The notes beneath the pieces are model-generated. The model had not been told where the DNA came from and did no database searches. It saw only the letters and a program-made list of their open reading frames with translations. A DNA stretch of 64,000 nucleotides, taken from the NCBI GenBank assembly GCA_021777105.1, contig JAIQZQ010000121.1:19761-83760 (forward strand), written 5' to 3'. A program made the translations under genes and the position numbers. This document shows positions 43,041 through 52,931 of the stretch, in pieces (position 1 is the stretch's first letter; each line of letters starts with the position of its first letter). The stretch is from Candidatus Anammoxibacter sp. (lineage in GTDB: Bacteria; Planctomycetota; Brocadiia; Brocadiales; Anammoxibacteraceae).

Positions 43041-44621
43041 ATGTTTTTAAAGTTGAACATCAAATGCTTAATTCTATTGTTCGTTATTGCTTTCGGAACT
43101 TTTCAATTCAACGGCTTAATCGGCAAAAGCGCAACGCTCTTTGCCGCCGATGAGAGCGAAAATAATGGAAATGAGGCGGATGCCGACGCATGGGTAAAGA
43201 GATACGCAAATTATTGCGTCGCAGTTAGCCTGATGCTTGACGGCGAATGGGTTGACGCGATAAAGTTTTTAGAGAAAACACTAGAAGTTGATCCCCGTTG
43301 CGATAAGGCCCACTTATACATATCTTCCTGCTATTTTCAACTTGACCAGAGAAAAGAGGCTGTTCTCCATCTAAAAGAGGCATCCAGGATCAAGCCTGAC
43401 GATTTCAACATCCACTATACTCTCGGCAATATTTTACAGGCCGACGGCGATGTAGACGGCTCAATTCGCGAGTTTGAATTGGCGATAGGGTGCGGGTATA
43501 TGAAAGCATACTCACTCCTCTACGTTGACGCTTTGTTTAACACCGCAAATATGTATGTGGATAAGCGCGATTTTGATAAGGCTATTTCATGTTTACAGGA
43601 GGTCTTGGACCTCAATCTTTCAAAAGAGCCGGAAAGCATCTATTATGAGATCGGGAAATTGCGTTACACCGCCGGCGATTACAATGGCGCGGTTGATGCG
43701 CTTGAAAGAGTCAAAGAGCTTTCCTCATCTTTTAGCCGTATTCACATTTTTCTAACGTTTGCTTATGAACAGCTGAAAGAGTATGAAAAAGCTATTTATG
43801 AGGCAAAAACATATATTAGGAAATCTCCCAATGCCTGGAAAATGCATCTGGCTTTAAACAGGGTGTACAATGAGTTGGGAAAAGAAGAGAAGGCTGATGA
43901 GCACCGTGAAAAAGCGACCCATATTTTAAAGGAGAGCATCAGGCTGAATAGCAAGGACTTTGACGGCTATGTTGCGTACGGGCGGATATTGGCGGATCAG
44001 AACAAACCGCGCGCGGCTCTAAAAATTGTTAAAGCTTGTTTGTCTTTTGCAAAAAACGATGTTGAAAGAAAAGGGGCTCTCTTTTTGCTTGCGAATATTT
44101 CTTATTCGCTAAACCAGTCTGAAAATGTGGAAAAATATTTAAGAATGGCGCTTGAGATTGATGATAATCTGTCGCCTGCCAACAACTTTCTTGGATATTT
44201 TTTTGCTGAAAGAGGCGTAAATCTTGACGAGGCCATTGTTTTAATTAAGAAGGCTCTGGATGTAGAGCCTGATAACGGCGCTTATCTTGATAGTCTGGCC
44301 TGGGCTTATTACAAAAAGGCGATACTTGAAAACCATGATGAGATGATACGGCTTGCGCTGGACATACTTATTAAAGCGGATCAAAAGATAAAGGATCCTG
44401 AAGTTCAGGAGCATATGGGCGATATCTATTTCGGCCTGGGAGAGTGGGAAAAGGCCAACATATGGTGGGATGGGGCGATTAAAACAGCGGAAGAATCAAA
44501 AAAAATTCTGCGAAACACTGATAAGACAATAAAAAGGATAAGCGAAAAAGTTGAGAAATTAAAACGGCTAATTTTTACTGAGGCTTTAAACAATAAGGCG
44601 TTAAGCGATAGCGCTAAATAA
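43041..44621 (+). CDS. Exported TPR-repeat protein
   Basis: 526 residues. The signal peptide at about 1-36 (LILLFVIAFGTFQFNGLIG, ending near LFAADE) is followed by at least ten TPR units, for example DKAHLYISSCYFQLDQRKEA, FNIHYTLGNILQADGDVDGS and LSPANNFLGYFFAERGVNLD. Such periplasmic or outer-membrane-attached TPR proteins act as scaffolds; no enzymatic domain is present. It stands between hisG and yebC without an obvious operon. Confidence 0.88.
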   Translation: MFLKLNIKCLILLFVIAFGTFQFNGLIGKSATLFAADESENNGNEADADAWVKRYANYCVAVSLMLDGEWVDAIKFLEKTLEVDPRCDKAHLYISSCYFQLDQRKEAVLHLKEASRIKPDDFNIHYTLGNILQADGDVDGSIREFELAIGCGYMKAYSLLYVDALFNTANMYVDKRDFDKAISCLQEVLDLNLSKEPESIYYEIGKLRYTAGDYNGAVDALERVKELSSSFSRIHIFLTFAYEQLKEYEKAIYEAKTYIRKSPNAWKMHLALNRVYNELGKEEKADEHREKATHILKESIRLNSKDFDGYVAYGRILADQNKPRAALKIVKACLSFAKNDVERKGALFLLANISYSLNQSENVEKYLRMALEIDDNLSPANNFLGYFFAERGVNLDEAIVLIKKALDVEPDNGAYLDSLAWAYYKKAILENHDEMIRLALDILIKADQKIKDPEVQEHMGDIYFGLGEWEKANIWWDGAIKTAEESKKILRNTDKTIKRISEKVEKLKRLIFTEALNNKALSDSAK

Positions 44622-44742
44622 TAGTTTAAAAATAGGCAATTAAAAAGTAAAATGTCAGGCGCGTGGGAAGAGCTGGTTTTTATAGTCAAACTAATCAGGT
44701 TTTCGAAAAATAATATTTACATATTGTTATAATCAAATGCAA

Positions 44743-44814
44743 TGAAATAAAACCCTAAAGGGTAAATTCCAACATCATCTCCCTGGCGGAGTTTAGGGTT
44801 TAGCCTTTTATTCA
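44743..44814. repeat. AACCCTAAAGGGTAAATTCC repeat, copy 1
   Basis: TGAAATAAAACCCTAAAGGG, then TAAATTCCAA, a variable middle with CGGAGTT, then AGGGTTTAGCCTTTTATTC. The ends are roughly inverted. Copies 2 and 3 are at 45692-45763 and 45785-45824 on the other side of yebC. Confidence 0.8.
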
Positions 44815-44921
44815 TTGACTAATTTCGAAAACCTATTGCTTTTGAGTATATTTTATTTCATCCACGTTCTTAATATATTTATTGAAATTAATTTTTTATT
44901 TTATTATTTGAGGTATTTAAC

Positions 44922-45671
44922 ATGTCCGGTCATTCACATTGGTCAACAATAAAGCACAAAAAGGGCGCTATTGACGCCAAAAGAGGCAAGGTTTTTTCAA
45001 AACTTACAAAAGTCATTATGCAAGCCGCCAAACTGGGCGGCGGCAATCCTGACATGAACCTGAAGTTATATTACGCAATTGAAAAAGCAAAGCAGGCCAA
45101 CCTCCCTAAGGACACTATTGAACGCGCTATTAAAAAAGCCACGGGCGAGCTTGAAAGCGTTAATTTTGAAGAGATAACTTATGAAGGCTATGGGCCGGGC
45201 GGCATCGCTATAATTATGGAAATTCTAACCGACAACAGGAACAGGACCGCGCCCGAGGTGCGAAAGATATTTGAAAAGGCGGGTGGAAACCTTGGCGAAA
45301 CTGGTTGCGTGGCATGGATGTTTGAGCAAAAAGGGCTTATAGTTATTGATTTAGACAAAGCGGAAGAGGACGAACTCATGATGTTGGCCCTTGACGCCGG
45401 CGCCGAGGATGTTGAAGTTGTCGGCGACACTTACCAGATAACATGCCCGCTTGATGATTTTGAGGCGGTTAAAGCAAAGTTAAAGGAGAGCGAGATTGAG
45501 TATAACGACGCGGACCTTAGCTTAATTCCAAAGAATTCGATTGATCTTGATGAGAAGGACGGCAGAAAGATTGTAAAATTGATGGAGACGTTGGAAAATC
45601 ATGACGATATTCAGAATGTGTCCGCAAATTTTAACCTTAGCGAATCTTTGCTTGCTGAGTTGCAGGGTTAG
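44922..45671 (+). CDS. yebC: YebC/PmpR-family translation/transcription factor
   Basis: 249 residues, full length. Begins with the family signature SGHSHWSTIKHKKGAIDAKR and continues with FSKLTKVIMQAAKLGG, ANLPKDTIERAIKKATGE and GPGGIAIIMEILTDNRNRTA. Members were described as transcription regulators, and more recently as factors that help ribosomes at difficult sequences (TACO1 homologues). Flanked on both sides by the same dispersed repeat. Confidence 0.95.
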   Translation: MSGHSHWSTIKHKKGAIDAKRGKVFSKLTKVIMQAAKLGGGNPDMNLKLYYAIEKAKQANLPKDTIERAIKKATGELESVNFEEITYEGYGPGGIAIIMEILTDNRNRTAPEVRKIFEKAGGNLGETGCVAWMFEQKGLIVIDLDKAEEDELMMLALDAGAEDVEVVGDTYQITCPLDDFEAVKAKLKESEIEYNDADLSLIPKNSIDLDEKDGRKIVKLMETLENHDDIQNVSANFNLSESLLAELQG

Positions 45672-45691
45672 TAGGATAAACAAAACATATA

Positions 45692-45763
45692 GAAATAAAA
45701 CCCTAAAGGGTAAATTCCAATAAATGTTATCCTGTCGGAGTTAAGGCTTTAGCCTTTTATTCC
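45692..45763. repeat. AACCCTAAAGGGTAAATTCC repeat, copy 2
   Basis: Same layout as 44743-44814 with a different middle. Confidence 0.8.
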
Positions 45764-45784
45764 TCAATGTTATCTTAAAGCGTT

Positions 45785-45824
45785 ATGAAATAAAACCCTA
45801 AAGGGTAAATTCCAATAAATGTTG
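45785..45824. repeat. AACCCTAAAGGGTAAATTCC repeat, copy 3 (partial)
   Basis: Only the left half of the unit, 21 bases after copy 2. Confidence 0.75.
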
Positions 45825-45847
45825 CACTCTCATTATTAGACAGACGC

Positions 45848-45874
45848 CCGGACGCGGTATTATTGCGCGTCCGG
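45848..45874. terminator. Hairpin at the 3' end of ftsH
   Basis: CCGGACGCG and CGCGTCCGG form a perfect 9-bp stem that contains the ftsH stop codon. No strong T-tract on either strand, so terminator function is tentative. Confidence 0.45.
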
Positions 45875-47833
45875 CATATTTGGAGATTCTGCGCTGTTAT
45901 TTGCGCTAGACTTAATTGATGATTCATACTCTTTTGAAATGCCGTTAAATCTCTTTTTCTGCTCCTTAATATCAAGCAGGTCTATTATTTCTTCAGCGTC
46001 GATTACCTCTTTTTCTTCCAGGGTTTTTGCCAACAATTCCAGTTTATCCTTATTTTGAGTCAACATATCCTTGGTTTTGGTGTGGCAAGTGAATATTAAC
46101 AGCTTTACTTCTTCGTCAATTATCACGGCTGTGTTTTCGCTAAACTCTTTCTCCTGCACCAAATCATGTCCCAGGAAGACGTTGCCTTGTTGTCTGCCGA
46201 AAGTTTGCGGGCCAAGTTTTTCACTCATCCCAAATCTGCAAACATAGTCCCTTGCAAGGTGCGTAACTTTTTCAAGGTCGTTTTGAGCGCCTGTTGAGAG
46301 TTCGCTAAACACGATCTCCTCTGCCGCTCTGCCGCCTAAAAGCACGCAGATTAAGTCGCGAATCTCTTTTTCGGTAGTTAAATATTTGTCCTCTGTTGGA
46401 AGCTGCAAAGTGTAACCCAAGGCAGCCGAACCCCTTGGAATTATGGAAACTTTATGCACCGGATCAGTGTTGGGAAGCATGGCGGCCATTAAAGTATGGC
46501 CTGATTCATGGTAAGCAACAATCGTTTTCTCCTCGTTGCTCATAATCCTGCTTTTTCTTTCAGGGCCGGCAAGCACTCTGTCAATGGCTTCTTCCAGCTC
46601 TATCATTTCAACAGCTTCCTTGTTGCGTCTTGCCGCAAGCAAAGCCGCCTCGTTAATCACGTTTGCAAGATCCGCGCCTGAAAAGCCCGGCGACCGTTTG
46701 GCTATTACCTTTAAATCAAGATCGGGAAGCAGCTTTACGTTCTTTGCATGCACTTTTAATATCTCTTCACGCCCGCTTAAATCAGGCCTGTCAACAGTAA
46801 CGTGTCTGTCAAATCTTCCCGGCCTGAGAAGCGCAAAATCCAGCACATCCGGTCTGTTTGTCGCCGCAATAATTATAACGCCCTTTTGCGAATTAAAACC
46901 GTCCATCTCCGCAAGCAGCTGGTTTAAGGTCTGTTCGCGTTCGTCGTGTCCGCCGCCCAGTCCGGTTCCCCTTTGTCTGCCGACACTGTCAATTTCATCT
47001 ATAAAAACGATGCATGGAGCTTTTTGTTTTGCCTGCTCAAACATATCCCTTACTCTTGCCGCGCCCATGCCCACAAACATCTCAACAAAATCGGATCCGC
47101 TTATTGAGAAGAACGGCACGCTGGCCTCGCCGGCCACCGCTTTTGCCAGCAATGTCTTGCCTGTGCCCGGAGGGCCCACGAGCAGAACGCCTTTCGGAAT
47201 TTTGCCGCCCAATTTCTGGAACCGTTTAGGATGTTTAAGGAAGTCAATTATCTCTTTTAACTCTTCTTTTGCTTCATCGCATCCAGCGACATCCGCAAAC
47301 GTGGTCTTCTGCGCGTCGTCTTCTGCGTACAGCTTTGTCTTAGCCTTGCCGAACGACATGAAAGGCGAGCCCATGCCGCCGCCCATGCGCCTAATCAGGA
47401 AGAACCATACAAGCGCCATCATCCCGAATGGGAATATCCACCACATAAGTATGTTTTTAAGGAAATTGTTTTCAACCTCGCCTTTGTAGTTTACCCCTTT
47501 ATCTTCCAGATCTTCAAGGAGTTTAGGATCGTTTACAGGCACTGTGACAAACGGGAGGGACTCCTCTATGCCGTCTGCGGACGACACAGTTCGGTAGCTT
47601 CCCCGTATAATATTTTCGCCCACCGAACACTCAACAATCGCTCCATCACGAAGGTATTCACGGAACTTGCTATATGGTATCTCATTGGCCCTCGGGCTGA
47701 TGAAAATCTGGACAATATACATTACTACCAGAAATAATAATAGGTAGCCGATTGAAAATGTCGTCTTTTTTGACGGTTTTTTTGAAGATCGTTTTTGCTT
47801 GTTTTTCGGTGTTTTTTTATCGTTGTTTTCCAT
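45860..47833 (-). CDS. ftsH: ATP-dependent zinc metalloprotease FtsH
   Basis: 657 residues. Two membrane segments (about 30-45 and 127-147) enclose a small periplasmic domain. The AAA domain has Walker A GPPGTGKT at 220-227, Walker B IVFIDEIDSVGRQRG, the pore motif FVEMFVG and a second region of homology with R-P-G-R-F. The zinc site is HESGH (442-446), with the distant acidic ligand near LGGRAAEEIVF. Hexameric quality-control protease; in Gram-negatives it also degrades LpxC, of which this window encodes two. The basic Lys-rich N-terminus is cytosolic. Confidence 0.97.
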   Translation of the reverse strand: MENNDKKTPKNKQKRSSKKPSKKTTFSIGYLLLFLVVMYIVQIFISPRANEIPYSKFREYLRDGAIVECSVGENIIRGSYRTVSSADGIEESLPFVTVPVNDPKLLEDLEDKGVNYKGEVENNFLKNILMWWIFPFGMMALVWFFLIRRMGGGMGSPFMSFGKAKTKLYAEDDAQKTTFADVAGCDEAKEELKEIIDFLKHPKRFQKLGGKIPKGVLLVGPPGTGKTLLAKAVAGEASVPFFSISGSDFVEMFVGMGAARVRDMFEQAKQKAPCIVFIDEIDSVGRQRGTGLGGGHDEREQTLNQLLAEMDGFNSQKGVIIIAATNRPDVLDFALLRPGRFDRHVTVDRPDLSGREEILKVHAKNVKLLPDLDLKVIAKRSPGFSGADLANVINEAALLAARRNKEAVEMIELEEAIDRVLAGPERKSRIMSNEEKTIVAYHESGHTLMAAMLPNTDPVHKVSIIPRGSAALGYTLQLPTEDKYLTTEKEIRDLICVLLGGRAAEEIVFSELSTGAQNDLEKVTHLARDYVCRFGMSEKLGPQTFGRQQGNVFLGHDLVQEKEFSENTAVIIDEEVKLLIFTCHTKTKDMLTQNKDKLELLAKTLEEKEVIDAEEIIDLLDIKEQKKRFNGISKEYESSIKSSANNSAESPNMPDAQ

Positions 47834-48169
47834 GTTAAATTGCTACATTCTTAAGAAAAGTTTTGCGTCTGAGCCTACATATGACATAAATTAATTAAAG
47901 GTTCCAATTATATGAAAGAGATAATGCATTGTCAAAGTATTAATTACATAAATTAGCAAGATTATTTGATCGGTTATTATTTAAAAATATTGATAAGTTA
48001 GGGCCTGAGAGCTGTTTGTTTTTTATATTAGCGGCAAAATAGGGATCTCTTTTTACGCAAAAATCTATCAGCTTGATATTTGAACCGTGTCTGTTATAAT
48101 TGAACGCTGTTTTTGTGTTATTTTTTACCAAGTCCTTATGCATAGACTATAGAATTGAGATAAGAATTT
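47834..48169. other. Divergent intergenic region ftsH/sppA
   Basis: 336 AT-rich bases between divergent genes; promoters for both are expected, but none stands out. No gene seen. Confidence 0.4.
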
Positions 48170-49219
48170 ATGGCAACGCAATTAAATCAAACTTCAGTAA
48201 AAAAAAGCGCCGGCAAAAGCGCATGGTTCTGGGTGGCCATCGGCCTGGGTAGCTTTTTCGGCCTGGGCAGCATGCTGCTTATAATGTTGGTTATAGCCTT
48301 TTTCTCGTTCGGCCGTGTGGTTGTATCCGGGGAAGATAGCGTAAAAAGTCGGAAGGTGTCCGAAACGGTGATAAGCGGGGCCGGTCATGATAAGATCGTG
48401 ATAGTGCCTATAAAAGGCATAATTGGAGACAAAGCCGGCAAAGGGGCATTTTTCAACATGCCGAGCGCCGTTCAGATCGTTAAGGATAGCCTTGAGCAGG
48501 CGGCGTCCGACAAATCCGTAAAAGCGGTGATTCTTGAGATCGACAGCCCCGGCGGCGGCATAACCGCCAGCGACATAATTTATAATAATATCGCCGGCTT
48601 TAAAAAAAGCACGCAAAAGACCGTTGTTGTGTTTATGCGCGACCTGGCTGCGTCGGGCGGCTATTATATTGCGGTTGCGGCGGATAAAATTATCGCCCAT
48701 CCCACAACTATTACAGGCAGCATAGGGGTGATTATGCCTCTTATGAATGTTACAAAACTGGTTGAAAAATACGGTATTGAAAACAGTTCGATTAAATCAG
48801 GGCGGATGAAAGATATAGGCTCGCCGTTTAAGAAGATGGAGCCTGACGAAGAGCGGATATTGTCCGGCATTATAAATGAGATGTATATGCGGTTCGTTTC
48901 TTTAATTGCAAAAGGCAGGAATATGCCTGTTGAAGAGGTAAAAGAGCTTGCGGACGGCAGGATATTTACCGGAAATCAAGCGGTTGAAAATGGGCTTATC
49001 GATCAAACAGGCTATCTTGAAGATGCTATAGAAGAGGCCAAGGAGCTCTCCGGCGTAATTGACGCTAAAATTATAAGGTATCAAAAAAAGTTAAGTTTCG
49101 GCGACCTTATTAGCGTAATGGCGGCAAGGCTTGGCGGTTCACCTGAAATTACCATCAAACTTAATGATTTGCCTATAAATCAGGTTTCAAAACCAATGTA
49201 TTTATGGACCGGCGGGTGA
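48170..49219 (+). CDS. sppA: Signal peptide peptidase SppA (S49 family)
   Basis: 349 residues, the short (about 36 kDa) form. One N-terminal membrane anchor (about 20-48). The nucleophilic Ser is in DLAASGGYYIAVAADKIIAHP, and the general-base Lys is likely in SSIKSGRMKDIGSP. ILEIDSPGGGI and TGSIGVI are typical. It degrades signal peptides left in the membrane after secretion. Confidence 0.94.
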   Translation: MATQLNQTSVKKSAGKSAWFWVAIGLGSFFGLGSMLLIMLVIAFFSFGRVVVSGEDSVKSRKVSETVISGAGHDKIVIVPIKGIIGDKAGKGAFFNMPSAVQIVKDSLEQAASDKSVKAVILEIDSPGGGITASDIIYNNIAGFKKSTQKTVVVFMRDLAASGGYYIAVAADKIIAHPTTITGSIGVIMPLMNVTKLVEKYGIENSSIKSGRMKDIGSPFKKMEPDEERILSGIINEMYMRFVSLIAKGRNMPVEEVKELADGRIFTGNQAVENGLIDQTGYLEDAIEEAKELSGVIDAKIIRYQKKLSFGDLISVMAARLGGSPEITIKLNDLPINQVSKPMYLWTGG

Positions 49220-49248
49220 TTGTGTATTAGCATTATATAGTCAAGCAA

Positions 49249-49297
49249 TTCAGATTTTCGAAATCTGCGCAGGATGGAACAATTTTGCAGATTGTTC
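49249..49297. repeat. Two small palindromes upstream of purF
   Basis: CAGATTTT-CGAAATCTG and GGAACAAT-TTTGCAG-ATTGTTCC lie in tandem in the 256-base gap before purF. They could be a regulator site or a small repeat; no riboswitch is recognised. Confidence 0.45.
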
Positions 49298-49475
49298 CAA
49301 ATGTTTCCTGGAACCATTGTAATTTATTTATAATTATGTGGTTTGCGCGCATCTAAGGGCTTTGGTTTAAACGAGTGGAGGCAAGTCTACAAGACTGCTC
49401 CAGCAAAGGTCATTCAATTTGAATTAAACATTAAAATTTTAAATAAATAACGAAGTTTTTAGAAGGTGGCGGATA

Positions 49476-51050
49476 TTGAAAGAAGAGTGCGGCGTTTTCG
49501 GGACTTATTGTCGCGATATTGAAGTTGGAAGGTTGATATATTTTGGTTTGTTTGCGCTGCAGCATCGAGGGCAGGAGAGCGCGGGCATTACCGTGTCCGA
49601 CGGGTTTGGGATGTCAACCCATAAAGATGTGGGGCTGGTTAATCAGGTTTTTCAGTCCGATTACGAGCTAAGCAACCTGCGCGGCCATATTGGAATAGGG
49701 CATGTCAGGTATTCAACCACGGGCTCGTCAAATTTGTGCAACGCGCAACCTCTAATGGCTGTGCGGCAGAATTATTCAAATCAGATGGAGATTGATTTTC
49801 CGCGAAAAGGGCCGTATCACGATCCAAACGCGGTTTTGGCTCTTGCTCATAACGGCAACCTGTTAAACGCCGCCAAATTGCGGCGAAAGCTTGAAAATAA
49901 GGGTTATAAATTTGCGACAACTTCGGATACCGAGGTGATTATACACCTGATAGAGGAGCACTCTAAACGGTCGGCAAAATATGACAATAACATAGAGGAA
50001 GCCATATTAAAAACCATGGGCGATATTAAGGGGGCTTACTCTCTGGTATTGATGACTCCCGATAAACTTTTCGGCATTAGGGACCCGAAAGGCATTCGCC
50101 CTTTATGCCTTGGCAGCTTGCACGACCCTGATGCGCCTGAGGATAATTGTCCCGGAGACAACGGTTATGTAATCGCATCCGAAACTTGCGCGCTTGACAT
50201 TGTAGGAGCCAAGTATATCAGGGAGATTGAGCCGGGCGAGTGTTGCGTTATAAAACCGCCTGAGAAGCCGCACGGCATAATGCTTGACAAGAAAAGCCGG
50301 AATGATTGCGCGCTGTGCATATTTGAGCTTATCTATTTTGCCAGGCCGGATAGCGAATATAACGGGGTTCTGGTTGAAGAGGTTCGCGAGGAGCTTGGCA
50401 GGCAGTTGGCAAGGGAGCGCGACAATGAGATTGACGTAGACGTTATTATACCCGTGCCTGAGTCCGGCATACCCGCCGCCGCCGGTTACGCCGATGAGGT
50501 AGCGGGCAAGTGCATCAGGGGGCTTATTAAAAACAGGTATGTTATGCGCACATTTATTTTGCCTGATCAGCATCTTCGGGAAGTCGGCATTAAAATTAAG
50601 CTCAATCCGATAAAGCACAGGATAAAGGGCAAGCGTGTGGCCTTGATTGACGATTCCATTGTCAGGGGCACTACCAGCGCAAAGATTGTCAAGATGTTAA
50701 GGGATGCCGGGGCTAAAGAGGTGCATATGCTTATAAGCTGCCCGCCGATTAAGCATCCCTGTTTTTACGGTATAGACACCGCTGACAGCAAGGAGCTGAT
50801 TGCGGCCAACAAGAATCTGGAAGAGATGCGCAAATATATCGGCGCGGATTCATTGCGCTTTTTGTCTATTGAAGGGCTTTTAAAGGCCGTTAAGCCTGCT
50901 TACGGCTCGAAGATAGAGTGCGTTATGAAAGGCTACTGCGCTGCGTGTTTTGACGGCAAGTATCCCGTCTCAATTCCAAAAGATATGCTCATGACCAAGT
51001 ATGATTTAGAACAGAAAGACATAGAAAGTGAAGGAGGTAAAAACAGCTAA
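49476..51050 (+). CDS. purF: Amidophosphoribosyltransferase
   Basis: 524 residues. Makes phosphoribosylamine from PRPP and glutamine, the first committed purine step. The Ntn nucleophile is Cys5 (KEECGVFG), exposed after removing only four residues, a very short propeptide. The PRPP loop is VALIDDSIVRGTTS. Cysteines in CALCIFE, CPPIKHPC and CVMKGYCAAC match the Fe-S ligands of the Bacillus-type enzyme. TTG 49476 with AAGGTGG upstream is the only sensible start. It overlaps cysS by one base. Confidence 0.96.
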   Translation: MKEECGVFGTYCRDIEVGRLIYFGLFALQHRGQESAGITVSDGFGMSTHKDVGLVNQVFQSDYELSNLRGHIGIGHVRYSTTGSSNLCNAQPLMAVRQNYSNQMEIDFPRKGPYHDPNAVLALAHNGNLLNAAKLRRKLENKGYKFATTSDTEVIIHLIEEHSKRSAKYDNNIEEAILKTMGDIKGAYSLVLMTPDKLFGIRDPKGIRPLCLGSLHDPDAPEDNCPGDNGYVIASETCALDIVGAKYIREIEPGECCVIKPPEKPHGIMLDKKSRNDCALCIFELIYFARPDSEYNGVLVEEVREELGRQLARERDNEIDVDVIIPVPESGIPAAAGYADEVAGKCIRGLIKNRYVMRTFILPDQHLREVGIKIKLNPIKHRIKGKRVALIDDSIVRGTTSAKIVKMLRDAGAKEVHMLISCPPIKHPCFYGIDTADSKELIAANKNLEEMRKYIGADSLRFLSIEGLLKAVKPAYGSKIECVMKGYCAACFDGKYPVSIPKDMLMTKYDLEQKDIESEGGKNS

Positions 51051-52531
51051 TGGCTTTGAAGGTATACAATACATTAACAAGAAGCAAAGAGGAGTTTAAA
51101 CCGTTGGAAGAGGGACGGGTGGGCATTTATGTTTGCGGCCCAACTGTTTACGATCACCCGCATATAGGGCACGCAAAAAGTTACGTAAGTTTTGACGTAA
51201 TTGTCCGCTACCTTCGCCATAAAGGTTTCGGCGTAAGATATGTTCAGAACATAACCGACGTTGGACATTTGACCGACAATGCGGACCAGGGCGAGGACAA
51301 AATATTAAAACGCGCCATTCTGGAGCGGGTGGAGCCTATGGAGCTGGTGGAGAAATATATGCGCAGCTACTTTGACGATATGGACGCCCTGAACGTGCTC
51401 AGGCCCGATATATCTCCGCGGGCCAGCGGGCACATATCCGAGCAGATTGAGCTTGTAAGCGCGCTTGTTGACAAAGGTTTTGCTTATGAAACTAACGGCA
51501 GCGTATATTTTGACATTTCCAAATTTGAAAATTACGGCAAACTATCAGGCAAAAAACTGGACGATCTTGAATCAGGCGTTAGGATTGAGGTGAATCAGGA
51601 AAAACGGAACCCATCAGATTTTGCATTGTGGAAGAGCGCTGATTCCGACCATATAATGCAATGGAACAGCCCTTGGGGCTCTGGTTTTCCCGGCTGGCAT
51701 TTAGAGTGCTCCGTCATGTCCATGAAATATTTGGGAGCCACGTTCGATATACACGGCGGCGGGCTTGAAAACGTGTTCCCTCATCACGAATGCGAAATAG
51801 CTCAAAGCGAATCGGCAAATGAGCAACCGTTTGTCAGGTACTGGATGCATAACAATATGGTAACTGTCGACGGCAAGAAAATGGGCAAGTCTATAGGGAA
51901 TTTTGTGACGTTGAAAGACGCGTTTAAGAAATATTCGCCAATGGTTGTCAGGTTGTTTGTTTTGTCTACCCATTACAGGAGCCCTATGGATTTTAGCAAC
52001 GAGGCCCTGGATTCAATGGAAAAGGGAACTATCAGGCTTCACAGCGCGGTGAAAAATGTGCGTGAAAGGTTGAGGAACGCAGAGGAGACTGCCGACGCTG
52101 ATTGCTCAAACTTTAAACTCTCATCCGGCAGGACGTTTGACGATTACACCGGCCTGTTTTACGAAGCAATGGACGATGATTTCAACTCCCCTGAAGCGGT
52201 TGGGACGTTGTTTGATTTTACCAGGGATGTAAACGCCGCTCTTGGCACAGGCGATGATGTTGACTACGCGGTTCTTAATAAAATGAACTCGGTATACACT
52301 GAATTCGGCGGCGGTGTTTTAGGCATTGTGCCTGACACATTTTCAACCGGGGCAAAAGATGATGAAAACCAGTTTGATTCCGTTATGCAATTGTTGATAG
52401 ACACCAGACAAAAATTGCGTGAACAAAAAAACTGGGAACTTTCTGACGAGATCAGGGACAAACTTGACGAGGCCGGCGTCGCGCTTGAAGATGCGCCGGA
52501 CGGCGCAACCTGGAAGAGAAAAGGAATTTAG
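51050..52531 (+). CDS. cysS: Cysteinyl-tRNA synthetase
   Basis: 493 residues, class I synthetase. The zinc Cys is in YVCGPTVYD, the HIGH motif in PHIGHAKSYVSFD, further zinc ligands are in WHLECSVMS and FPHHECEIAQ, and the KMSKS loop reads KKMGKSIGN. The DALR-type helical C-terminus ends in PDGATWKRK. Charges tRNA-Cys. Its ATG overlaps the last base of the purF stop. Confidence 0.97.
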   Translation: MALKVYNTLTRSKEEFKPLEEGRVGIYVCGPTVYDHPHIGHAKSYVSFDVIVRYLRHKGFGVRYVQNITDVGHLTDNADQGEDKILKRAILERVEPMELVEKYMRSYFDDMDALNVLRPDISPRASGHISEQIELVSALVDKGFAYETNGSVYFDISKFENYGKLSGKKLDDLESGVRIEVNQEKRNPSDFALWKSADSDHIMQWNSPWGSGFPGWHLECSVMSMKYLGATFDIHGGGLENVFPHHECEIAQSESANEQPFVRYWMHNNMVTVDGKKMGKSIGNFVTLKDAFKKYSPMVVRLFVLSTHYRSPMDFSNEALDSMEKGTIRLHSAVKNVRERLRNAEETADADCSNFKLSSGRTFDDYTGLFYEAMDDDFNSPEAVGTLFDFTRDVNAALGTGDDVDYAVLNKMNSVYTEFGGGVLGIVPDTFSTGAKDDENQFDSVMQLLIDTRQKLREQKNWELSDEIRDKLDEAGVALEDAPDGATWKRKGI

Positions 52532-52931
52532 CAGAGCGCAAAGAGCAGAGCGCGGAGCGGAGGTAGGCAATGTCATTGAATTAAGAAATATGGAGTACAT
52601 CAACCGTGTTGATGTTTATTTATAATACCATAGTTTAAGCAGTAACACTGTTACAGCTCTCCAAAAAAGGCGAAAAAAGATATATATATCCGCTTAAGTC
52701 AATGACCTTGACGGGGGTAGGGGCGACTTTAGCCACCCTCAAACAAAGCCCCAATGCGGATAGGGGAGGCTTTAGCCTCCCTGTCATAAACACTGAAATT
52801 AGCGCTTTGCGCTCGTGTTCAATGATGCAATTCTCAATCGTAATAGTCTTTAAATGAATTTTAATAAGGGCGACTAAAGTCAGCCCCTACCCTCGTGTGA
52901 GATAAGAACTTATCACTCTCCCGTTAATCAA
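52532..52931. other. Repeat-filled gap after cysS
   Basis: 400 bases with no gene. It contains GGAGTACATCAACCGTGTTG near 52592, as at 897, and copy A of a GCCCCTAC-ended element (52757-52901). Confidence 0.65.
52757..52901. mobile_element. MITE-like element with GGGCGACTAAAGTC end, copy A
   Basis: Left end GGGGAGGCTTTAGCCTCCCT then GTCA; right end GGGCGACTAAAGTCAGCCCC then TACC. Middle shared with 53686-53817: AATCGTAAT and TCTTTAAATGAA. The word GTAGGGGCGACTTTAG also occurs at 52718-52733. No transposase. Confidence 0.75.

Noticed and set aside
49220..49475. Purine riboswitch before purF
   Set aside because: Only two small palindromes are visible; the conserved three-way junction of purine riboswitches is not recognisable.
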